From Trichobilharzia szidati (taxonomy: Eukaryota > Platyhelminthes > Trematoda > Strigeidida > Schistosomatidae): DNA of 64,000 bases. Numbering within the stretch: the first letter of the stretch is position 1; each line of letters begins with the position of its first letter. Below are positions 55,955 through 64,000 of the stretch, one piece after another. The notes beneath the pieces were generated by a model. That model was not told the DNA's origin. It did not search any database and was given only the letters and a program-made list of their open reading frames with translations. The stretch lies in NCBI GenBank assembly GCA_944472155.2, contig OX235279.1:142758920-142822919 (forward strand), written 5' to 3'. The position numbers and the translations under genes were made by a program.

Positions 55955-57895
55955 TTACTGATGAATAAAAAACAGCTAAATTTTCTATTTCAACACTCTC
56001 TGCTTTCCATTATTTATCAAACAACGTAGTCTGTAGGGCTAAATCCAACCATTATAAAAGCATTTTCTTATTTTTACTTGTCCAGAAGAACCTAATATTG
56101 ATGAACAGAGTAAATGTTACATTTATCCTAGTTTCAGAATAATCAGCTGACTACTAACTCGCCTCACTCTACACACACAAATCGAATAGAATCTGTTTAA
56201 ACTGAAATTTGGACATATTCAGTCTGCTTTCATGCATGAATGACATACAGGTCTATTTCAATTCAAAATAAAAATAGTTACCTTTAACCAAAAAATCTTT
56301 CGCACTCTTATATAATTCTGATTATTGATTCAATCTTTTTCTCTTCAAAATATTACTGAATATAATAGGAAAAATTAGATTTTAAAATTTTTATATCTTT
56401 ATAATTTGTTACATTTATACTTTTTAATGTTTAAATTAATTAATGCTTTAGTTTAAAATTGAATTGTCTGCATGTAACAGCTTGGTAAGAAATTTGAGTT
56501 TGTTTATTATTGTTGCGCTAGTTCTCATATAATCTTTCTTCACTTGAAATCACGTGAACTTTCTATGCGAACGAAGGGCTTGAATCAATCATCTAATGTT
56601 AGTAGTCGTAGTAGTATTAGTAGTACCACTACTACTACTACTAGTAGTACATTAAATTTCACACTAATATGTATTAATTGGATTATATCTGGTTGACATA
56701 TATTTAATAGATTACCCATGCGTTTTATAATCTTTGACAAAAAATTTGAATTCATGAGATCGATAATAATTTTATCGTTATCTATGGTTATTAGTGTATT
56801 CAGGCATGTCACGTGATTGATAATTCAAGGTTTAGTGTATTTATTTGTTGTTTCATCTTCATGTATAAAATGCATTGCATCTGATGATTATATATAAACT
56901 TTGGTATGACAAATGCAAGGCCACGTAAGTTATGCTCAGATGGCGTGAGCTGTTGTTGTTGTTATTGTTGTTGTTGTTTATTTTATTGAGAGAATGAAAC
57001 CTTGAGTGTTAGTTAAATAAAATTATTATACTTTTTCTATTCTTAAATAGGACAAAAAGGTGTACAAGTATGAAACTGACAATTCTGTCATAAGAAACCA
57101 GTCGAGAACTGAATGTTACAGGGTGGAGAAATTTACTGCCAGCAGTTTGATGATTATCCTTGAAATTTTTGACGTCTTTAACATTGATGCAACCGAGCAA
57201 CCACTAGGCAGTGAGATACATTTGTAGTGTTAGAAAGAATGATTTTCTCTCGCTTCCCAAAGGTCAAGGTTATTTGACCGGGTTGTTTTAGCTCAACAAT
57301 GATGATCCAGGCGCAGACTGCTGAATTTAAGAAATTATTTACCAGAGTAAAGCTGAAAATCACATCGGAAATAAATAAACAACTGAAATTCATGTAAAAC
57401 ATTTATTGAACCTTAACCGCTACAAACTGACTGTTTTGTGACAAAAGTAGGTGAATCAATCACTGTACATAATATATTCGCTGCTAAGAGTGCATTTCGA
57501 ATGTGTGCTATATTAGTGTTTTTTTTTAATATTTTTAATGTGTACTTTACTGGAAGTTAGGAAGTTAGGATATTATAGGCTTAATATTGACTGCCTTTAA
57601 GTAATAACCATAACACACATCACTGTTCATCATTTCTTAGCTTAATTAAAATGTACATACTGTATGTAGATCGTTGAATTCACTCAGTATTGTGACTGAA
57701 GTTGTTAACTAACCTCTGAGAATGTCACTTGTGCATCCGTGTTCAGTAACGCATTTACTGTGAAATATTGTTATCAGTAATGGTAATCAAAGACATACAT
57801 ACTCCCTAAGCATAGGTATCGCCAGCCAGTTTGCTACCTTGTATCCGTAACCACAGTTTGTTTAGACAGTTTTTAACGATGAGATGAACTAAGTG
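55955..57895. other. No recognisable gene; simple repeats
   Basis: AT-rich sequence. AGT/ACT trinucleotide repeats lie at about 56598-56650 and can form a hairpin. A GTT repeat lies at about 56952-56980. The short frames carry no domain I recognise. Confidence 0.4.
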
Positions 57896-57899
57896 TTAT

Positions 57900-58238
57900 T
57901 GTGGTGAGAGCTGTCTACTAGCCAAATTGGTAGACAGTAATTGACGTCAAGGTTTACGTTCTCAAGATTTATCGTGAGAAAATATGAACAAAGACGGATT
58001 CAAAACCGACCACAGCAGACTTTGCGTAGGCGGATACAGTTAACATATAGATGATGATCTGACATTGAAGAAACAGTCACAAAGAGATGAAAGATTAAGT
58101 TTAAGTGAGGAACAAGCAATCAGAAGACTGTGTTTGTTTGCTTAACTAAACTATAACAATGTACATGAAAATATATAAATATGCTTTGATTTCCTTAATA
58201 AAGGATCTGTTGCCTGGCCCTTGTCTTCTGTTGTTACA
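57900..58238 (+). mobile_element. Solo LTR
   Basis: This 339-bp unit begins TGTGGTGAGAGCTG and ends TTGTTACA (TG...CA ends). A 4-bp duplication TTAT flanks it (57896-57899 and 58239-58242). It contains a TATATAAATATG promoter-like block and TTAATAAAGG as polyadenylation signal near the 3' end. No internal retroviral-type genes are next to it, so it arose by recombination between two LTRs. The family cannot be named from the LTR alone. Confidence 0.88.
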
Positions 58239-58242
58239 TTAT

Positions 58243-59525
58243 TACTTCTTAACCAGATGATAAATGAACTACCAGTAACTGAGGGACGAAACTAGAAACG
58301 ATACCTACACTGCAGTCAGCAGAACAAACTCGGAGACGCTATGTAGCATCATCAAAGAAGCCTGAGTAGACAAACACCGGAACTCCTTGAAAGTGATGTT
58401 AAAGAAAACATGTATAGCTGTTTTAGAAGGGAGGAAGATGGGAGTCAATAAATGGCTCTCTACAGATGCCTGGAAGCTAATAGAGGAGAGGTAGATGGTA
58501 AGACGGAAAAAAGATGAACAATGAAACGAGAAGCTGAGTATAATCTACGGAACACTGAGAATATAAGCAGATAAGAGTGATAGGAAAGACAAACGGCAAT
58601 TCTAAAGGACACTGGTAACTGGACGCAGTTAAACCGAACTTCAGAATATTGCAATAGAACTTGTGCTCTGTGATAGGGTGTAATTACATTGTGGGTAAAA
58701 TTTATTTTGATAAAGTCTCACAGTGTTATACAATAAATTGTGCTAGAAACGTCATCAGTAAATATTACTGCATAACACTGTGAGACTTTATCAAAATAAA
58801 TTTTATCCACGATGGAACTTCAGAATACCCTACCAGATAACCAGGTTGTTCAGGAAGTGATCAACACAAATGAAACGGATGAAAGACAGCGAAAAGAAGC
58901 TAATTATCAAAGGGAAAAAACAAACAAAACAGTCTGCCGATCACTTGAAATAACTCCTGAAACAACCGATACCTACAACTCGTGGTGACGTCCCACTATC
59001 ACAAAACCCTCGGTGAGCACCAATACCCTGACAGAAGCTGAACTCACGTGTGCCATGAAGCTACTATAAACCGGGTAGACAATAGGACCAGTCGGAATTC
59101 CTCCAGAATCACTGGAAACAGATCCACACGCTTGAACTGATACCCTCATACCACTAACGTAGAAGGCATAGAAGAGAGGAAAGGTGCCCACTGATTGGAA
59201 CAAGGACTACGCTGAGTAACTCCCAAAGAAGAGCAACTTCGACCTGTTCAAGAATTGCCGTGTTATCATACTCTTGTCTGTGTCAAGCAAAATACTAAGT
59301 CATGTCATTCTGGAGTGACTAAAAGATGTACTGGATACAAAAGTGCTCCTGGAACAAGCCGGAGTCAGGAAGACAGAAAGATGAAACACTGCATATCATC
59401 TTCAAGCAGACGGTACCTCTTGGGACTCGTCAGCAAGACGTATCTACAATCTTGAAGCAACTTCTTTCTTCACCCTATGTGAGATTCGAATCCGTGTCAC
59501 CCGTTTTGCACCAACCCAAGAACTA
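58243..59525 (+). mobile_element. Decayed RTE, plus strand
   Basis: The region starts after the solo LTR. It shows the linker with WLSTDAWKLIEER-type residues at about 58.45 kb and the RT fingers (PKKSNFDLFKNCRVIIL and SVSSKILSHVILE at about 59.23-59.32 kb), in changing frames with stops. A PLE-derived hairpin interrupts it at 58649-58815. It seems older than the RTE copy at 49-53.8 kb because it is more diverged. Confidence 0.7.
58649..58815. mobile_element. 167-bp PLE-derived hairpin insertion
   Basis: A perfect 12-bp duplication AACTTCAGAATA (58637-58648 and 58816-58827) brackets a unit with two near-perfect inverted arms, 58694-58732 and 58770-58808 (ATAAAGTCTCACAGTG and CACTGTGAGACTTTAT). 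The loop contains GAAACGTCATCAGTAAATAT. The arms match those of the 321-bp hairpin at 43668-43988. It is non-coding. Confidence 0.85.
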
Positions 59526-59529
59526 GAAG

Positions 59530-60195
59530 TATGGTATTGGCTACTATCTAGGGAAGGTGTATTCTCAACCTTTCACCAACTAAGTATTTTTGTCTGTAAA
59601 CGAATTTAAGATGATATATACATTGATATTAAAATACGCATTAATGGAAAGTTAACTTTAAAAGGTAACCTCAAGTGAACAATAATCCCCACCCACTAAT
59701 TTACAAAACTTCAAACAATCCGACTAAATTAATTTACTGCCATTTTTGTAGGCTTTTGATTGAATTCCGTTCAACTATTTCTTTCTATTTTTCTGTGTGA
59801 TAATTTTGATAATTTAAATTCCTTTTTCTTGTTCTTACTCCCACTATACTTCTTTTATGATTATTTTTCGGTAATACATTTTTATTATTGATTGATGTAG
59901 GTTTTCAAAATACAGTTGATATAAACCTGAATAATTTAATCGATACAAAGTAATTTTTTCAATATTCTTACTATAAGCTAGAGAGAAAGAAATTCTTTCC
60001 TTATGCTAACCTTTATCATCTCTACCGGCTTCTGCTTTTCAACAACAAAACAGTGTTTCACCCATTTACGTGTTCATTTATGAACTCATTTAAGTAACAC
60101 TTATATAATGTTAACACTAGGATACGTCAAATGGTTGTCTTTTGGAGATTCATTTATTTTCGTAAAATAAGATTACCAGCATAAATAATTATTAT
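59530..60195. other. No recognisable gene
   Basis: AT-rich unassigned sequence. Confidence 0.35.
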
Positions 60196-60199
60196 TGTT

Positions 60200-60540
60200 C
60201 ATTTTAAGCAGAACAAGGACTTCAGTGGCTCATTTTGCACCGCACTCGATTCTATACTAGTACATTCAGCTAGCTAGCTCTACGATCGCCCAAAAGCTTT
60301 CACTTCCTCTTCAGATAATCTCCTTCCTCAATGCCACACTGGGATCCACACCCAGGTCGTCACTTCCTTTTCAGGTTTCACTCAACGAACTGTTTCAAAT
60401 CTTGACAGTTTACTGGCAGTGAAATTCAAAACTTGTCTTTCTTCCTATTTGGGACTCATCAGCCTAATGCACCTTCATCATTGTGTGTAGTCGATGGTGA
60501 GAATTCGAAATTTTGAGTATTTTCCAACAGGTTACAGAAT
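60200..60540 (-). mobile_element. Decayed RTE 3' end, minus strand
   Basis: TCACTTCCTTTTCAGGTTTC and neighbouring blocks align with the 3' region of the RTE at 55195-55265 (CCGCTTCCCTTCCGGGTTCC). It is strongly diverged. Confidence 0.5.
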
Positions 60541-60559
60541 GAGTCACATTGTTGCATAA

Positions 60560-61910
60560 TACAGCTTAGGAGCCGATTGGGTAAGAGACCCTCATTACGC
60601 AGGTGGCATACTTCTTGTCGCTCATCGTGAATAGTTACCTTTAACCTTGGAAAACTTCAAGTGTTTAGCTGATTGAGCATACTGCATACTCCCAGCTAGA
60701 TTGTACCAAAATAAATAGCTTTCTGTCAGGAGTCAGTAAATGGTCTGAGTCCAACGGTCTTAAACTGAATCCTTCTAAATGTCAAACTGTTAATTTCAGC
60801 TTAAGATGTAAACGACAGTCAAAAGAAGCCGTCAATTCTCATGACAGTTGTAAGATTGACGACAATGATATAGGAATTAAATCAGAAATTAAGTATCTTG
60901 GACTTATTCTATCTTCTGATCTCTCCTGGTCTTTCCATGTCTCAGCGATCTCCAGTAAAATATTCCGCCTGACATTTTACATTAAGAAGTTAAGGTACTC
61001 GGGTATAACTCAATCCCTCCTCTTACAGTTCACAAAATCTTGCATCCTACCTATTCTTCTTTATTGTTCACTCTTATTCTTTCCTGGTTTGCTTAAAAAG
61101 GACTTTGTCACAATTCGTAGAATGCTGAAGACTGTCAGTAGGATGAGTGGTGTCTCAGTGGACTACATAGTTAACGTCGTTGTCGATAGGCACTTGACTT
61201 CGTGCAGTAAATTTGCTAAAGGGATTTTGTCTGACTCGGAGCATCCACTTTACCCTCAGCTTTCACCTTGCATCTCCTCAGGTAGAACAAGAAGTAACTT
61301 CAGAAAACTGTATGCTCGCACGTCTAAGTATAAAAATTCTATGATACCATACTTGGCGCGTATTTTATGTGATGAAAATAGCGTCAGGCAAGAATTGACT
61401 AACCTTTTTTCATCGAGTGAATAAACAATCTCCTCCATCCATCCTTATATACCTTCAAGTTTTACTTTTATTATTTCTATTATATTTATGGTCCTGTTGA
61501 TTCTTTGTTTTTACTTTCATAACTGCAAACACCAACTTATCTCTATGACTGCTGTAATCTTTCTTTTTCCCCTCACCATATCATGTAAAGAGAACATTAT
61601 ATTCAATATTTTTAATCATGCAAGGATTTGTATACAGCATCGACAATACTGTGTGAAACAAGCCCACGGCAATTTCCACTTGTATTATTATCATTACCTT
61701 AGCTGCTATCATTATTATTTCCATTTTATATGCTGCATGTTTTTTTGACATTACCCCTATTGTAAATGTGGAAAAATTTTCTGTGTGATTAATTTTATTT
61801 ATAATTTGAGGAAATTAGATGCAATATTGTGATTAATGCTGAAAATTCCATTCTGTATCACAAGTACTGTTTTTGGAATAAAGTAAATTATTATTATTAT
61901 TATTAGTCGG
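60560..61910 (+). mobile_element. CR1-like LINE 3' part
   Basis: RT motif C appears as LAD interrupted by a frameshift near 60670. It is followed by a long open C-terminal frame, then a 3' UTR that ends TGCTGAAAATTCCATTCTG, AATAAAG and a perfect (ATT)n run at about 61889-61906. The same 3' end occurs as 86-bp and 67-bp stubs at 26789 and 33821. Confidence 0.8.
60669..61424 (+). pseudogene. CR1-like LINE RT thumb and C-terminus
   Basis: This open frame of 251 sense codons (from the frameshift to TAA 61422-61424) has no natural start. It encodes SESNGLKLNPSKCQTVNF, the block just after RT motif C in CR1-like elements. EIKYLGLILSSDLSW (the LGL..D block) and the long C-terminal helix region follow, ending GRTRSNFRKLYARTSKYKNS and MIPYLARIL, as expected for the CR1/Jockey C-terminus. 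It is uninterrupted over this part, which suggests a relatively recent copy. Confidence 0.82.
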
Positions 61911-62330
61911 CGAATTTCGAGCAATAATTGGACGACTACGTTGTTTACCGTCCAGCAGCCAATTCCTATAAACTGTACTTCACCTCAGAATTCAGATGCC
62001 AGGCTTTTATCTTCCTTTGCATTGGATGTTGACTAAATGCTTAAGACAGCAATATACAAGCCTGAAGGTGGACGATGAATAAGGATAAAACAGATAGAAT
62101 GAATTCTTACTCAAGTATACTGAAACTAAACTGCTGGATAAGTTCAGTGATGGCTAACAGTGGAATTCGAGAAGGATACTTCTTTCTGCTTGAGTCTTTT
62201 CTGCGGGATACACTCAGATCTGAATAAATGGAGGTGTCCAGTTTAGACTCGAATCTAGCATAAATGCCCTCGAATAGTGAAGTAATACTGAGTCATTCAT
62301 TCATGGAGTTCGCATGCCAGATGAGTTTAT
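61911..62330. other. No recognisable gene
   Basis: Unassigned sequence between the LINE 3' end and a PLE remnant. Confidence 0.35.
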
Positions 62331-62339
62331 TCCGGTCTG

Positions 62340-62715
62340 CTGAAAGCAGTCTGAATCTACAAATATGAAGAAATTACAAATTTCCTTATCTTGCAACATA
62401 TGATTTTTGTGTTGAATTGATCTTTGCAGAGATCCAACCTTTCATCTTGAAAGCTGAACGTCTAGGAAGAATAATTTACCTTCTGTCTCACCTTCACTTT
62501 TGAAGTCCACTGATAGATAAACATTGTTAAAGACTTCCAAGATTTTAGCTCAATATTCTCATAAACGATGACAAGTATACTTTCCATGTATTTCTTGTAA
62601 ACTTTGAAGTGGCTATTGATTGATTGGGGGCCATTTGATTCCAGTTACGTGTTAAAGCAATTAGCGATTAACAGACCAAGTGAAGAGCCCATTGCTACTC
62701 CTTCTTTTTGTCAGT
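62340..62715 (-). pseudogene. Penelope-like RT remnant (PLE-D)
   Basis: The minus strand begins GVAMGSSLGLLIANCFNT, a PLE motif like GVAMGSPL. The catalytic block has changed to KKYMESILVI (YxDD in active PLEs). Then comes KVNYSS in place of the usual LFFLD block, by frameshift. Both catalytic aspartates are gone. It is a different copy from PLE-A, B and C. Confidence 0.7.
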
Positions 62716-62769
62716 GTATTTGACTGTTGAATATAGATTGGATATTTAATTTGCATGTCAGTATTAACT

Positions 62770-64000
62770 TTCATTCTTTGGGTTCCAAGGCGAACATAGG
62801 GCTTCAACAACACATCTTCACCTTCTATTCTCTGATGTCCTCTTCAGATGTGTCCACGATTGCCCATAATCTCTCATCTCCTTCAGCTCACACGATCTCC
62901 TACATGCCCCTTTCCTGCCAACGGCCAAGTTGTCACTTACCACTGGGATCACACTCAGGCCAGTTGGGTGGTGCGATTCCATCTGGTCCTGCTGATTTCC
63001 CAGTCGGACTTCAGTAGCTTGATTGCATTCAAGATTTCTGCTTCCGTTGAAGAATTGGAGTCCATTGGCAGCCAGTTGAGTGCGTGCTGTTATTGTTGGT
63101 GGTCTTAGTTGTGTTGGTGTCAATATTTCTGGACGAGTTGCAGGTGGTGGTGGTCGATTCAAGAGTCCTTCGAAGTGATCAACCCATTGTTTCACTTGTC
63201 TCTCCTCTTTCGTGGTAATCAGGTTCCCTTGAACATCTTTCACAGGCTTCATCATCTGGGTTGATTTCTCCCCGGATAGCGAGCAGTCTTGTTATCTGAT
63301 ATAATGTTCTGAGGTCTTTTTCACCTGCAGCCTGTCTTTTCTGCTTCAGTGGTTAGCCAGTGTGTCGTAGAATTGTCTTTTGTCTCTCCTAGCACCCTTC
63401 TTGATGTCTTTCTTGATACAGTGCAATGTACATTGAATTCAGTTTCTGATTCCGTTGTTCGTCTTCTCACTGATTCATCTTCTCTTTCTCCATCCTTCTC
63501 TCCGCTGCTCTCCTGGATTAGCGTCCAGGTAGTTGTGTCCGTTGAGAGACATATCTCGTTTTGTCTCTTCTCTCTTCCTGAGACAGTTGTACCCGTTTGC
63601 TTGAATATCACCTTCAGATAGTTACAATGTTCTTCCACACAGGTCTCTTCAGTAATGTCACCTAGTGTCTCCTACTTTACTCTTATCTGATCTGTATTGA
63701 AGTTATTCCTTGTGGTGTTTTCCTTCAGTGTCTGAAGTTGTACTTGAATTACAGTGCTCTGTCTGGTTGTTGTGAAGGCTGTCGACTTCACCTTGAAGAC
63801 TCCTTCAAATGGATGAATGTCTGAGACCACATCTGCTCCCTTTCTCGACTATGTGTCCAGAAGGCTGCGTCTCCACTTCCTTGAGCAGTATTGAGTTTGA
63901 AGGCTATCTGGTTCGTGGTGTGTCCGTCAGGCAAAATCCATGTCGCTGACCTTGTGTATATTCTTGTGCTTGTACACACTGTCCTGATCAACAAATCATT
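62770..64000 (-). mobile_element. RTE-like LINE, minus strand, cut by window edge
   Basis: Read leftward from the edge: the endonuclease C-terminal part (TRIYTRSATWILPDGHTTNQ; frame 63788-63994), the following region with DTTTWTLIQESSGEKDGERE (63321-63638), and the Pro-rich linker LLNRPPPPATRPEILTPTQL (62818-63255). A deletion then joins the linker near 62950 to the 3' end block (GGCGAACATAGGGC at about 62790). The RT is deleted, so the copy cannot be active. It is nearly identical over several hundred bases to the RTE at 26.4-27.7 kb. Confidence 0.82.

Noticed and set aside
1..64000. CRISPR arrays, bacterial operons or rRNA genes
   Set aside because: No regularly spaced direct repeats with unique spacers, ribosome binding sites or rRNA signatures were seen; the DNA is eukaryotic.

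Overview
The window looks like nuclear DNA of a schistosomatid blood fluke (Schistosoma or a close relative). It is AT-rich. It carries one multi-exon translation-factor gene with many tiny 5' introns (32-82 nt) and microexons. It is also packed with the repeat types typical of schistosomes: RTE-like and CR1-like LINEs, Penelope-like elements (PLEs) with GIY-YIG endonuclease, tRNA-derived SINEs carrying hammerhead-ribozyme modules like SM-alpha, and LTRs. The species cannot be fixed from sequence alone.

Layout. 1-15,000 is mostly non-coding, with two strongly decayed minus-strand LINE stretches (about 8.6-10.95 kb and 11.9-12.95 kb), a decayed LINE endonuclease piece at the left edge, and two tRNA-derived SINEs. 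15,125-22,816 (+) is the only host protein-coding gene I can support: an eIF4G homologue. I read about 16 exons, with an eIF4E-binding motif, MIF4G, MA3 and W2 domains and a nearby poly(A) signal. 22.84-25.7 kb has no recognisable gene.

From 25.7 kb to the right edge the DNA is a dense nest of retroelements. In order: an RTE-like LINE (-) with an 86-bp LINE stub inserted; a LINE (+) with a 359-codon open RT frame; a decayed RTE (-) split by PLE-A, which has long inverted terminal repeats and a 12-bp target duplication; RTE (-) 3' half; SINE; an LTR split by a LINE 3' end; a LINE (+) whose RT active site is deleted; PLE-B (+); a 321-bp PLE-derived hairpin with a 13-bp target duplication; SINEs with hammerhead modules, one pair arranged as a long hairpin; a near-complete RTE (+) split by PLE-C, which has one in-frame stop and an 8-bp target duplication; RTE (-) 3' end; a clean solo LTR with a TTAT duplication; RTE (+) with a 167-bp PLE hairpin and a 12-bp duplication; a CR1-like LINE 3' part (+); a PLE fragment (-); and an RTE (-) running off the edge.

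The eIF4G product is expected to bridge eIF4E and eIF4A at the mRNA cap. The retroelements show a readable insertion order, with PLEs and LTRs younger than the RTE copies they interrupt. Direct target duplications are the strongest evidence here because they can be read base by base. Family names rest on recognising conserved motifs by eye.
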